From a virus: DNA of 64,000 nt. Location: positions 1-64,000 of IMG/VR virus record IMGVR_UViG_3300046517_000603. The stretch is one strand, 5' to 3'. The stretch's first letter is position 1. The number at the start of each line of letters is the position of its first letter. The notes under the pieces are model-generated. The model was not told where the DNA came from, ran no database searches, and was given only the letters and a program-made list of their open reading frames with translations. The position numbers and the translations under genes are program-made. Positions 49,022-57,200 of the stretch are shown piece after piece.

Positions 49022-49345
49022 TCACGCCTCCGGAGTTGACTCCGTCGGTGCCGTCGCTGGTGCGTCTTCGCTCTCGATCGACTTGATCTGCCACTGGCGA
49101 GCCAGAACTGCCTCCATGGAGGCGTCCGGGTCGTCAGTGTGCTCTCCTGATTGAGCGACTTCCTGAGTCGCGATGTCGAACGCTTGCCGCTCACAAACGA
49201 TCCGAGCGGCGTTCTCGCTCCCGGCCTGAAGGGTGATATCCCGCAGATATGGACGCTCGAAATCCTCGTCGATCGCGTCGTTGTGATCCGTGAAGGTCTG
49301 CGGTTGACCATCCGGCGGAACCATAATCACTCTGAAGATACTCAA
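49022..49345 (-). CDS. Hypothetical protein, 107 aa
   Basis: TTG 49345 follows GGAGGAG and overlaps the upstream stop (TTGA). Starts SIFRVIMVPPDGQPQTFTDH; a helical acidic middle and a Thr/Glu/Pro tail. Lies between a coiled-coil gene and giant protein B in the virion operon. Not recognised. Confidence 0.6.
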   Translation of the reverse strand: MSIFRVIMVPPDGQPQTFTDHNDAIDEDFERPYLRDITLQAGSENAARIVCERQAFDIATQEVAQSGEHTDDPDASMEAVLARQWQIKSIESEDAPATAPTESTPEA

Positions 49346-49749
49346 GAGTCTCCTCCGATCATGATGTCGGGTGACTTCTCCAGGAATCTGCCGAAGACCG
49401 GCCCCGCATTTCCTTCCTGCCATTCGGCGATCTGGATTTCCGCCCCCTTGAACTTTTCGAACAGCTCGCGATCCAAAGACACCACATCCTCTCCCGTATG
49501 AAGCAGGATCACATGCATACAGCAGATACAGAAGCGCGTGATCGTATGGGTCGCGATCTTGTGGATTTCCATTGCTTTCTTAAGCTCCCGAATCTCTGCC
49601 GCCTGCATCGCGATGATGTCTTGTGGCGTGACTTCGGCGGAAATTGAATCGAGAGCCCTTCTCCGAGTCGGATCTGGCCAGATAGCAGCTGGGGCGTAGA
49701 CCGTGAGATCTGGCCCCAGCCGCTCAACGCTACCGACCTTCTTGTTCAC
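49342..49749 (-). CDS. Hypothetical coiled-coil protein with Cys cluster, 135 aa
   Basis: GTG 49749 overlaps the upstream stop (GTGA). The centre has a helix (DIIAMQAAEIRELKKAMEIH) leading to a Cys/His cluster (HTITRFCICCMHVILLH), then an acidic C-terminal part. The FCICC motif could bind metal or form disulphides. Virion operon gene of unknown role. Confidence 0.6.
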   Translation of the reverse strand: MNKKVGSVERLGPDLTVYAPAAIWPDPTRRRALDSISAEVTPQDIIAMQAAEIRELKKAMEIHKIATHTITRFCICCMHVILLHTGEDVVSLDRELFEKFKGAEIQIAEWQEGNAGPVFGRFLEKSPDIMIGGDS

Positions 49750-50204
49750 GCCGCTGTACCCTTGAGGACGCCAGTAGCGTCCCACTGGATCGTGAACGTA
49801 CCCGAGGAGACTGACTGAGCAGCCCCCATGTCCACGAATCCCTGCAAGGGAGACGTAGTGGTCGTGCCCGTGTACTTGTAGATAACGGCAACCTGACAGG
49901 TGAACGTCGCGGATGCCCAGGATGCGTTCGCCGCCCCCAGACGCGACTCATTCGATGCGGTGTCGTAGGTACATGTCTTGGTTCCGAGTACGACGCCGCC
50001 AGACGTGTAGCCGCCTGCGGTAGCCAGCTCATTGGTGACTACGCTATAGAACTCATCGGTGTCCTGGTTGTAAGCGTAGGCCGCAGTGGTGAGAGCGACC
50101 TTGATGTTGGCGTCGGTGATCCAGTTGACGGGAACGGTTGCGCCGGTCGGGCCACCCCACTGATCTCTGATGGCCAGGCCGTACCACTTTGCAACAACTG
50201 CCAT
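49746..50204 (-). CDS. Structural paralogue 1, 152 aa
   Basis: ATG 50204 has TAGGAGG upstream. Beta-rich protein (NIKVALTTAAYAYNQDT, SGTFTIQWDATGVL) that aligns by eye along its whole length with the next gene (50215-50655): KWY near the start, W-I/V-x-D-x-x-IKV-x-L-x-T-x-AY, ELAT-x-x-GY, and SGT-Y/F-T at the end. A tandem duplication of a capsid- or neck-decorating protein is likely. The family is frequent near capsid genes of actinophages, function unknown. Confidence 0.7.
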   Translation of the reverse strand: MAVVAKWYGLAIRDQWGGPTGATVPVNWITDANIKVALTTAAYAYNQDTDEFYSVVTNELATAGGYTSGGVVLGTKTCTYDTASNESRLGAANASWASATFTCQVAVIYKYTGTTTTSPLQGFVDMGAAQSVSSGTFTIQWDATGVLKGTAA

Positions 50205-50214
50205 TTATAACCTC

Positions 50215-50655
50215 CTACGAAACTACGTCCTTGAGCCAGCCAGTAGCATCTCCGACTAGCGTGTACGTGCCTGACGAGATTGACTGATCCGTGGTCATGT
50301 CTCCGTATCCGAGTAGTGGAGACGTAGTGGGCGTACCCGTGTCCTTGCGAAGCACGTAGTACCGGAACGTGAACGTTGCCGTTGTCCACTGGGGGTCATC
50401 AGCATCGAGCCTGATCTCACTCCCAGAGATGGTGAGCGTCTTGTTGACCAACGTGTAGCCACCGGCGAAGTAGCCCGAGCCAGTCGCTAGCTCAGCCGCC
50501 AGATCGCTGTAGTAGGTGTGGGTGAACTGTAGCGGGGTGTATGCGCTGGTATGGAGCGATACCTTGATGGTATCGTTCACCCAGTCCACGCGACGGGCAG
50601 CCGTGCCGCTCCATTGGCCAAGAACTCCGTTGGAATACCACTTAGCGGATGCCAT
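50215..50655 (-). CDS. Structural paralogue 2, 146 aa
   Basis: Paralogue of the gene after it, sharing the same strand order (DTIKVSLHTSAYTPLQFTHT, ELATGSGYFAGGYTLVN, SGTYTLVGDATGWLKD). Probably a virion surface or head-tail protein. Begins the block after the 50679-50704 hairpin. Confidence 0.7.
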   Translation of the reverse strand: MASAKWYSNGVLGQWSGTAARRVDWVNDTIKVSLHTSAYTPLQFTHTYYSDLAAELATGSGYFAGGYTLVNKTLTISGSEIRLDADDPQWTTATFTFRYYVLRKDTGTPTTSPLLGYGDMTTDQSISSGTYTLVGDATGWLKDVVS

Positions 50656-50678
50656 CTGTTGTTTCTAGTGGAGTGGGT

Positions 50679-50704
50679 GAGGGCGGGCTGTTGACCCGCC
50701 CCTC
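50679..50704 (-). promoter_or_regulatory. Hairpin between capsid block and paralogue block
   Basis: GGGCGGG/CCCGCCC (7 bp, 7-base loop, extended by one bulge) in the gap between the genes at 50713-51249 and 50215-50655. No U-tract. It may tune downstream expression after the capsid genes. Confidence 0.6.
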
Positions 50705-50712
50705 GCCACCGA

Positions 50713-51249
50713 CTAGCCCTCTCCGATGATCGCGGTCAGGCCTTTGGTAACTCCCGACCGTGGATCACCACCCGTCGCGATGCCCTCTGCCTCCAATACA
50801 CGGGCGGCGGCTTCCGGATCGCCCTTTGCCAAAGCGATGGTGTCGTCCACGTTCGGATGGTTCTGCTCGATGTACTCCGTCAGCTCGTGGACTCCCATCT
50901 CGTCGCTAGCCGATCCAGCTTCGAGCTGAGCAACCTCGCCCTCCACCGGCGCCGGGCCTGCTTCCAAAGCCTTCAGCTCTTTGTCGGTGTAGAACGAGCC
51001 GAGACGCTCGCCACGCTCCAGCGCGAGCGGACCCAGCTCCTCAGTAGTGATCGTGTCTCCCTGCGACAGTGTCCTTTCCTTCAGTACCGGCCCCGCGTCC
51101 GGCATTGAAGGGTTCGGCGACTCAACGAGGAAGGGGAACATGAGATGCTTGACGGTACGGCTGTCGCCCTGATCTGTGTAGTCTTCGGACGACTCGTAAC
51201 CCGCCAGATCGGACGAAGTTGTATCCTTACCGTAGATTGATTCCGACAT
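50713..51249 (-). CDS. Head-associated hypothetical protein, 178 aa
   Basis: ATG 51249 chosen; a GGGAGGGGG site lies about 10 bases before it. The C-terminal third holds HELTEYIEQNHPNVDDTIAL with AARVLEAE, resembling the short C-terminal 'e-e-b-like' helices of actinophage head proteins (often annotated head-tail connector or head fibre). N-terminal half is extended and acidic. Directly follows the major capsid gene. Confidence 0.65.
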   Translation of the reverse strand: MSESIYGKDTTSSDLAGYESSEDYTDQGDSRTVKHLMFPFLVESPNPSMPDAGPVLKERTLSQGDTITTEELGPLALERGERLGSFYTDKELKALEAGPAPVEGEVAQLEAGSASDEMGVHELTEYIEQNHPNVDDTIALAKGDPEAAARVLEAEGIATGGDPRSGVTKGLTAIIGEG

Positions 51250-51267
51250 GTAATTCACCCCCTCCCT

Positions 51268-52227
51268 TTAGCCTGCGAGTCCGGTGATCTTGACGACGGC
51301 GTACGGCTGGTTGACAAACCACATCGGCCGAACGCTGCTCTGCGTCCAGTACCGCTGCGTCTCCTGCTCGTACCAGGCCTCGGTCATGAGAGGCTGCTCG
51401 ACTCGCATCTCTCCGACCTGACCCTGTGCGACGACGTACGCCACGCCGGGAGCGACCCTGTTGGTCACGAACAAGTCGTAACCCGTGCTGGCGAGCAGAT
51501 CGCTGAGGTAGTTGCCGTAAACGGTGGCGAGGTTGAAATACTCCTGCGGATTCATGATCCACAGGTCGTACGTGTATCCCAGCTCGTCCAGCTCTGCCAT
51601 CTGCGTAACGCGAGCGAAGTCACGCGCAGGCCAGAGAGTTGCGTTCGACGCGGACGAGCCGGTGGTGACCACCGTCGTCCAGTTGTTCCCAGTCGTGGTT
51701 CGAGAGAACGCCGTGATCGCAGCCTCCAACGTATCCACCGCGCGCTGATTGATCTTGCGAACCAGCGTGTTCGCCATCTGGCGAACTTGCTGCGTGTACG
51801 TGGAGATCTGGTTGCGGTCACGAGCCTCGGCCGTGATGTAGAACTTGGCGCCCCACTTCTCTACCTGCGCCACGCGCGGAGCGACCCGCTGAGACGTCAC
51901 GATCGGGAACTCTGCTCCCGGAGCGATCATCTCGAAGTCGCGTGTGAGGTAGAGCTGGTTCAGGAGCAGAACGTCATAGATGACCGCGCCGCCTGTCACG
52001 CCGCCCGCGTTGGTGAACACGCGATCGGCGAAGAACCGTTGGAGAGTCAGATCCATGAGTGTCTGCGTGACGCGTGTAGGGTTGTTGAGCGCCCAGTCCA
52101 CAGTGTAGGTCGTCCCTGAGAGCGTTGGCGGCCCGAGAGGGTGAGCGACTATGTTGGGGAAATACGATGCTTTGATCTCATCCTCCATGAGGAGGACGGC
52201 CCCGTTCGGTAGAACGTGATGCTTCAT
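51268..52227 (-). CDS. Major capsid protein, 319 aa
   Basis: HK97-fold capsid subunit judged by place, size and pattern: an N-arm (KHHVLPNGAVLLMEDEIKAS), long spine-like helix region (QQVRQMANTLVRKINQRAVD), and P-domain strands (YDLWIMNPQEYFNLATVYGN). Upstream are the decoration, protease and portal genes; downstream, the head accessory genes. Start either ATG 52227 or GTG 52239; the GGAGGGGG site sits closer to the GTG, so the shorter form is a mild preference only. Confidence 0.85.
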   Translation of the reverse strand: MKHHVLPNGAVLLMEDEIKASYFPNIVAHPLGPPTLSGTTYTVDWALNNPTRVTQTLMDLTLQRFFADRVFTNAGGVTGGAVIYDVLLLNQLYLTRDFEMIAPGAEFPIVTSQRVAPRVAQVEKWGAKFYITAEARDRNQISTYTQQVRQMANTLVRKINQRAVDTLEAAITAFSRTTTGNNWTTVVTTGSSASNATLWPARDFARVTQMAELDELGYTYDLWIMNPQEYFNLATVYGNYLSDLLASTGYDLFVTNRVAPGVAYVVAQGQVGEMRVEQPLMTEAWYEQETQRYWTQSSVRPMWFVNQPYAVVKITGLAG

Positions 52228-52245
52228 GTGTGTCTTCACCCCCTC

Positions 52246-52704
52246 CTATGCCTCGTAGAGTAGAACTTCTGCGTCGTTGCCGACAGTTGCCTGGTCGGCC
52301 ATGGCCATACCGACCTTGGCATTGACCATGTTCGCTGCGAAGATCCAGGGAGTTACACGGCCCTGGGTGTCGTTCATCAGTTCCTGGCCGGCCGTGATTG
52401 CTGCTCCGGCCGTGACGGGAACGATACCCGTCCGGATGACGTTGACCATCTGACCGGACGCGGCATCGAACGCGGCTACGCCGAGCCCGCGCTGGCCGAG
52501 AGTTGCGACCTGCTTCACTCGGTAGACGTTGGACTTGTCGACAGAAGCGTCCGCCACCAGGCCCGCACCCTGACCAGTCGCCTGAAACGTCGATGTCCTG
52601 GTTCCGGAGACGTACACGAACCGCTTGCCCGTGACAGGCGCAGCATCCGCTTCACAGGTAATATGGTCGCCGTCCTCCTTGAACTTGATGCAGTCGTTGG
52701 CCAT
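52246..52704 (-). CDS. Capsid decoration protein-like (DUF2190), 152 aa
   Basis: Starts MANDCIKFKEDGDHITCEAD and continues AAPVTGKRFVYVSGTRT, then GLGVAAFDAASGQMVNVI and PVTAGAAITAGQELMND. These features (control of glycine-rich turns, 'VTAGAAI-AG-L') match DUF2190/capsid-cement proteins placed between protease and capsid genes. It likely stabilises the head. Confidence 0.78.
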   Translation of the reverse strand: MANDCIKFKEDGDHITCEADAAPVTGKRFVYVSGTRTSTFQATGQGAGLVADASVDKSNVYRVKQVATLGQRGLGVAAFDAASGQMVNVIRTGIVPVTAGAAITAGQELMNDTQGRVTPWIFAANMVNAKVGMAMADQATVGNDAEVLLYEA

Positions 52705-54209
52705 TAGTTGACTCCCGCCTTGAGGTTCTCAGTGCCGGAGCGGTCGGCGTACTTGCCGTCGGCCTGAACTGTGCTACCGGAAGCCGCCGCGAGCTTCTGC
52801 GCGCGTGCGCGATCCCTCGCGAACCACGGCAGACCCTCGTTGACTTCGTTCTCGACTTCGTCACCCGCAGCCGAGCTACCGATGGAATTGACAGGAACGA
52901 CGCCTGCCTCCAGCTCCTTGATCCACTTGACTGCGGACTCGCGAGTTGCTGGATTTTCGAGCTGCTTGCGAACGGACGCGGCGACGGCCGGAGCAAACTT
53001 GCCCACCCGCACCGCTTCCTTGACGATCGTGTCGTTTTCGAGCGTGACGTTCTGGTTGTGCATCTGCCGCGCGAGTGCGGCATCGGACTTCATCTGCTCG
53101 AAGACGGATGCTTCGACTTGAACTGTTCGGGGTAGACCAGCGCTGACTTCTTCCTCCACACTGGCTTCCTCCTCGTTGCTCTCCTCCTCGTCGTTATCCT
53201 CGCTGTCATCCTCGGGCTGCTCCTCCTCGCCCGTGGAGGCAACGATGACACCATCTGCTGTGAGCTTCTCTCGGACTTCTTCGTCCGTTGCGGACTCGGC
53301 CAGTCCGAGAGAGGCACAGAGCGCAGCACGGTTCATCTGTCCTCCTTCTGTTGACTCCGGGCGGGATTCCGCCCTACTCGCGAACAGGACAGCGGCATCC
53401 TGCTCCTGGCGGCGACCGATGATCGCTTCGGTCGTAATGCCCGCCGCCACTTCCTCGGGAACGTCCTTGTAATCCACGATCACCTGGACTGGATCCCCGA
53501 ACTCGACAACGTCGCCATCGACCGTGAACGGAACACGGAACAGATGGCCACCATCGTCGTCCACGACCAGCTCGTTGGGTTCGAGCCGCATGCCTCGGAT
53601 CCACCACCAGTAGTAATCCGAGCCCTGATCATTGAGGTGATCGTAGTATTCTGTGCGAACGTCCTCGATATTCATGGCGGCTTTAACTGTCACCCCCTCA
53701 CCAGTAGAAAGCAGTTGGAGATCATCTAGCGTAGAACAACCAGGCCAGGTGATACCGAGCAGAGCTACGCCTGTCAGCACCATCCGGTATTTCTTGCCGG
53801 TGACAGTCTCGTGGTTCTCTACCCACATCGGCTGTACACCAGATCCTGCCTCGACGGAGCGGTTGGGGTAGGCGAGTGGGATCAACTGAGCCAGCCAGTC
53901 GAAGGTGACATAGTCACCATAAACAGTCTGTCCGTTATCGCTCAGTGAGAGATTCTCGATCCTGCCCACCGCAGGCTCTCCGTCAAACTCGGGGCTATCG
54001 AAGCGAGGATCGTCATGCCCCAGCTTCATTCGAGGCTCCACGATCGCTGGATCGTCCATGGCCGCTACTACATCCGCCAGCATCTCCTCCGAGATCGTGA
54101 AGCCCTGAGGATGCGTCGAGATGGAATAGTCGATCCCTGTGCCCACCAACGGCGCGCCCTTGAGGCGCGTGTAAGGCGTGCCCTCTATCTTCTCAAGTAC
54201 CCAGGTCAT
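52704..54209 (-). CDS. Prohead protease with scaffold region (Mu gpI-like), 501 aa
   Basis: Residues 1-170 carry the protease-like unit (GIDYSISTHPQGFTISEEML, MKLGHDDP, YPNRSVEAGSG with a probable nucleophile Ser, LTGVALLGITWPG). The following ~330 residues include an acidic Glu/Asp run (about residues 330-355) and helical scaffold-like parts (SDAALARQMHNQNVTLENDT). Mu I proteins combine protease and scaffold in the same way. Cleaves itself and the capsid during maturation. ATG 54209 lies one base upstream of the previous stop. Confidence 0.8.
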   Translation of the reverse strand: MTWVLEKIEGTPYTRLKGAPLVGTGIDYSISTHPQGFTISEEMLADVVAAMDDPAIVEPRMKLGHDDPRFDSPEFDGEPAVGRIENLSLSDNGQTVYGDYVTFDWLAQLIPLAYPNRSVEAGSGVQPMWVENHETVTGKKYRMVLTGVALLGITWPGCSTLDDLQLLSTGEGVTVKAAMNIEDVRTEYYDHLNDQGSDYYWWWIRGMRLEPNELVVDDDGGHLFRVPFTVDGDVVEFGDPVQVIVDYKDVPEEVAAGITTEAIIGRRQEQDAAVLFASRAESRPESTEGGQMNRAALCASLGLAESATDEEVREKLTADGVIVASTGEEEQPEDDSEDNDEEESNEEEASVEEEVSAGLPRTVQVEASVFEQMKSDAALARQMHNQNVTLENDTIVKEAVRVGKFAPAVAASVRKQLENPATRESAVKWIKELEAGVVPVNSIGSSAAGDEVENEVNEGLPWFARDRARAQKLAAASGSTVQADGKYADRSGTENLKAGVN

Positions 54210-54404
54210 TTACGGAACCTTGAGACCCGTGCCCCTCGATTTGGCGTACTCCTTCTTGAGCATAGCGCCCGCGAAGGCAGCTCCTGCCGTCTCCGGCCTG
54301 AACTTGACGTTCTGAACTTCCCACATCGATGTGGGAATGTTACCAGTCTTCGGGCCACCCTGCCCGAAGTTCTTGCCTGTAGCTCCACTGATCTTACCGG
54401 CCAT
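54210..54404 (-). CDS. Hypothetical protein, 64 aa
   Basis: ATG 54404 follows AAAGGAGGCC. A Gly/Lys-rich protein (GKISGATGKNFGQGGPKTGN) with a basic helix (FAGAMLKKEYAKSRG). Small basic proteins between portal and protease genes in such phages have no known role. Separated from the portal gene by a long hairpin. Confidence 0.7.
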   Translation of the reverse strand: MAGKISGATGKNFGQGGPKTGNIPTSMWEVQNVKFRPETAGAAFAGAMLKKEYAKSRGTGLKVP

Positions 54405-54425
54405 TTGGCCTCCTTTGAGTAACGA

Positions 54426-54486
54426 GCAGGGCCGTGACGGGAGGGAGCGCCCCCATCCGGAGGTTGAGCGACCTCATCGGCCCTGC
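54426..54486 (-). promoter_or_regulatory. Structured leader between portal and next gene
   Basis: An outer GCAGGGCCG/CGGCCCTGC stem (54426-54434, 54478-54486) encloses AGGT/ACCT and GGGG-CCCC inner hairpins. The portal stop (54474-54476) lies next to the outer stem's inner end. Same design as the + strand leaders: stop codon in the hairpin, then AAAGGAGG before the next ATG. Confidence 0.6.
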
Positions 54487-55892
54487 CCACCTGTTGGTTC
54501 ATTACCAGATCCGGGGGTTTCCTGACCCGGCTTATTCCCGAACCCACCACCACTACCGGAAGAAGGAGGAGGTTTCAGAGGAACCGGGTCAGGCGACCCC
54601 ACTTGCTTCGGGGGTAGCCCTGTCTCACGCCTCAGGGCGTCTTCCAACTCGCGATCCACGACGATAGCTCCTGTCGTGATCAGGCCTGAGATCTCACTCA
54701 ATGCCAGGTCGATGTCAGGCTCGTATCCGAGGAGAGGTACTTGATCGACTCCCTCGCCATAGTTCCAGTCCACCCAGTCTTCGATCATGAATGGATTGAA
54801 CACCTCACAGAACCAGTCAGCGATCGCTGCCTGTCCTGTGGCAAAGAAGTCATGGAACGTCCGGCCGAGCGCGCGAGAGCCGCTGGTGGTCATTCCGAGC
54901 TGCATCATCATCAGCAGCCATTGACGTGCCATCGACTCGTCGTGGTACTTGATAGATCCGACGACATCGGTATTCCCCGCCCGAGCGATGTCAAGCTTCG
55001 CTCCAAACGGAACGGCACCGCCGCTAGCCTCTCCGATCTTGAAGTCACGAGCTAGATTGTGAAGCTGCTCGATCTCGCCGCCTGTCGCTCCGGGCTGCGC
55101 GGTGACGTACGGTACGCCGCCCGCGCGCTCGTGGTTGATAGCGTCGATCCTGATCAGCCGATCTTTGACGAGCCAGTTCTTGTAACAATCCCTCAAAGCA
55201 GAGCGCCCGACCCAGCTACCGTCTTCCTGCTCCCAGACGTACGCGACGAGACGATCGACAGGGATCTCAGGTGGCATCATATAGCCGGGGGTTCCAAACC
55301 CGGTGAGCCTGCTCAGGTTCTGGCGAATTGAGATCAGACCGCCCTGGTCGTTTACGAGAATCTGATCAATCGTCTTCTGAGGGCGCTCGCCTAGCTTCCT
55401 TAGAACCCAACGGCCGTCCGGGAATCCAGGGGTTGGAGTGATATCACCTAGCTGCTCGAAGTAGGCGTAGCCGAACAAGAGCGCCCGCATCGCTAGGCGC
55501 ATATGCTCCTTGAATGCGAACCTGTTCTTGGATCGACCACGCTTCGGCTCCAGCGAGAGCTTCTCGCCCTCGATTGGAATATTGAGATCCTTCTGCAGCT
55601 CGGTCACCATGGCGTCGTCGGCCCCGTTCGGGATTATGTGCCAATCCCACCGCCGAATCGGTAGGGTTGTCCCCTTGAACAGGGCCGACAACTGTGAATC
55701 CGTCCTCATCTGGTTGTACACCGCCACCGACAGAGGCCACTTCAAGTCCGGCACGTACTCAGACGTGTCGTACCATTGCGACCACGGCGCCATGCCTACC
55801 GGGCTAAGTGTACCCTGGAGTACCGCGCCGAGTGGATCGGTGGGCGGTGGGCCGATGCGATCGCCGAGCTTCTGTGGAGGCGTCATTGCCAT
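54474..55892 (-). CDS. Portal protein, Mu gp29/DUF935-like, 472 aa
   Basis: Forms the ring at the head vertex through which DNA passes. Sequences DLKWPLSVAVYNQMRTDSQL, LPIRRWDWHII, LPYRFAFKEHMRLAMRALLF (here RFAFKEHMRLAMRALLFGYA), GGEIEQLHNLARDFKIGEAS and FNPFMIEDWVDWNYGE follow Mu gp29-type portals. Glycine/proline tail. Length typical. Confidence 0.87.
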   Translation of the reverse strand: MAMTPPQKLGDRIGPPPTDPLGAVLQGTLSPVGMAPWSQWYDTSEYVPDLKWPLSVAVYNQMRTDSQLSALFKGTTLPIRRWDWHIIPNGADDAMVTELQKDLNIPIEGEKLSLEPKRGRSKNRFAFKEHMRLAMRALLFGYAYFEQLGDITPTPGFPDGRWVLRKLGERPQKTIDQILVNDQGGLISIRQNLSRLTGFGTPGYMMPPEIPVDRLVAYVWEQEDGSWVGRSALRDCYKNWLVKDRLIRIDAINHERAGGVPYVTAQPGATGGEIEQLHNLARDFKIGEASGGAVPFGAKLDIARAGNTDVVGSIKYHDESMARQWLLMMMQLGMTTSGSRALGRTFHDFFATGQAAIADWFCEVFNPFMIEDWVDWNYGEGVDQVPLLGYEPDIDLALSEISGLITTGAIVVDRELEDALRRETGLPPKQVGSPDPVPLKPPPSSGSGGGFGNKPGQETPGSGNEPTGGQGR

Positions 55893-56140
55893 CAGGCGAA
55901 CTCGATCTCGCCCTCGTCCAGGACTGTGCCGTCCTCGTGCTCGATCTTGACGCTGTCGGTGCCCTCGTAGCCGTAAGCGACAGAAACGTCGAGCGTCCCG
56001 TCGTCAACGACTCGCTTGCTGGACTTGTCGCCGTTCGCCTGGTTGTGGAACTTGGCCGTGACCAGTCCGGCGCCAGTCGAGTTGTCGTAGCTGACCTCGT
56101 AGATGTCCCGGTCGTCGAGCTTCCGTGCCGTGATTGTCAT
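55892..56140 (-). CDS. Hypothetical protein, 82 aa
   Basis: ATGA-coupled to the gene upstream and the portal downstream. Beta-sheet pattern with acidic end (YEVSYDNSTGAGLVTAKFHN, SVKIEHEDGTVLDEGEIEF). Unknown; may bind the portal. Confidence 0.7.
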   Translation of the reverse strand: MTITARKLDDRDIYEVSYDNSTGAGLVTAKFHNQANGDKSSKRVVDDGTLDVSVAYGYEGTDSVKIEHEDGTVLDEGEIEFA

Positions 56141-56277
56141 CGTTTCCGCGCTCCTGCCTTCATGCTGCCTTTCCGGTTCCCAGAACCCCCGCGCTTGGTT
56201 CCCTGGTACTGAGCCGTGTTGACCGGCGGGGCAACCTTCCCCGCTACGTGCGCGCCACCTTTCCTACGAGTCGGCAT
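56137..56277 (-). CDS. Small very basic protein, 46 aa
   Basis: ATG 56277 follows AGAGGAGGG, and its TGA overlaps the next ATG. Sequence MPTRRKGGAHVAGKVAPPVN and RKGSMKAGARKR; about a quarter of residues are Arg or Lys. Possibly packaged with DNA or bound to nucleic acid. Resembles in composition the 62474-62680 product. Confidence 0.7.
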   Translation of the reverse strand: MPTRRKGGAHVAGKVAPPVNTAQYQGTKRGGSGNRKGSMKAGARKR

Positions 56278-56289
56278 CCTTCCCTCCTC

Positions 56290-57102
56290 TCAGACTACAG
56301 CGTGTGCTCGGATTGAAGCGATCGCTCCAGGCCCCTGATGAATCGACGACCACCAATCCGGGGCATTCTCGTTCCCCATCGAGGCAACTCGCGAAGGGCT
56401 CTTGATCGCTGAGACATGGTGCGTGTTGTAAATGTTGGAGCCGTAATAGACTCCAAGGTAGTAGTTCTCGCAAAACTTCGGAATCTCGCTCTCTCGGATG
56501 GACGTGCCGTTCCTGACGAGAGAGTCGGTATTGCCGTAGCCGCTGAAACCGTAAGCGACATCAGGTGACTTCGCACCGGCGAGAAACGCCGCGTAAATGA
56601 ACGTCGAGGAGCAATCCTCGGAGTACGGCAGAATCGGCGGGCTGTGATGGCGAGCCAGCTGAGTCATCGGCCTCATCTGCGAGTAGTGGATCGACCGCTG
56701 ACGAGCGATCATCCAGTCCCACCACTTGAAGATGTTTACGACCAGATCCTTGGCTCTAGCCGCCGGAGCATAGCTGCCCGTGTAGAGCGCCTGGGAGTGC
56801 GCGTCCCAGATGTACTCGCCGGCATGTGGAATGCCTCGCGGAACGCGATGAGGGAGGGACACCTTGTGCGTGGCCGGGCCGTAAACTCCATCAGCCGTTA
56901 CCTTGAGAGCCTTCTGAAGCCCGCGCACACCGCTCATGGCTTTCGTCCTGCCCTTGCCCATCATGAATTCCTTGTGGGCTATGTTGTCGAACTCGGCCCA
57001 GGGCCAGAAACCTGCACGACTCGTGATGATCTTCAGCGCCTTGACATCATCACCAGTCATGTTGGTTTTGATGATGCGATTAAACTTGACGTTCGGCGGC
57101 AT
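56290..57102 (-). CDS. Endolysin: peptidoglycan-binding plus NlpC/P60-like domain, 270 aa
   Basis: Likely the lysis enzyme. ATG 57102 overlaps the stop of a 29-residue membrane peptide (TAATG), which fixes the start. Residues 15-80 are a peptidoglycan-binding type 1 domain (GDDVKALKIITSRAGFWPW, LQKALKVTADGVYGPATHK). The C-terminal catalytic domain has the Cys in PYSEDCSSTFIYAAFLAG and the His in YNTHHVSAIK, typical of Cys/His peptidases. No signal peptide, so it needs a holin. Confidence 0.8.
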   Translation of the reverse strand: MPPNVKFNRIIKTNMTGDDVKALKIITSRAGFWPWAEFDNIAHKEFMMGKGRTKAMSGVRGLQKALKVTADGVYGPATHKVSLPHRVPRGIPHAGEYIWDAHSQALYTGSYAPAARAKDLVVNIFKWWDWMIARQRSIHYSQMRPMTQLARHHSPPILPYSEDCSSTFIYAAFLAGAKSPDVAYGFSGYGNTDSLVRNGTSIRESEIPKFCENYYLGVYYGSNIYNTHHVSAIKSPSRVASMGNENAPDWWSSIHQGPGAIASIRAHAVV

Positions 57103-57191
57103 TACGGCCGCTTCCCGATCCATTGGATGAAGAGCACAAATGCGATGATCCCGACTTCGACCAACAGGATCCAGGATTGTGTATCGGTCAT
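57102..57191 (-). CDS. Tiny membrane protein, 29 aa (holin candidate)
   Basis: ATG 57191 follows GGAGGAGGAT, a very strong site. The peptide MTDTQSWILLVEVGIIAFVL then FIQWIGKRP has one membrane span and a basic end, N-out/C-in by charge. Its stop overlaps the endolysin start. Position and topology fit a pinholin-like or holin-regulator role, though a single 17-residue span is shorter than most holins. Confidence 0.65.
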   Translation of the reverse strand: MTDTQSWILLVEVGIIAFVLFIQWIGKRP

Positions 57192-57200
57192 ATCCTCCTC

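Noticed and set aside
48919-49311. 130-aa Arg/Ser-rich - strand frame
   Set aside because: Out of frame with the TTG-started gene at 49022-49345 and running through the GCAA-capped hairpin; low-complexity shadow.
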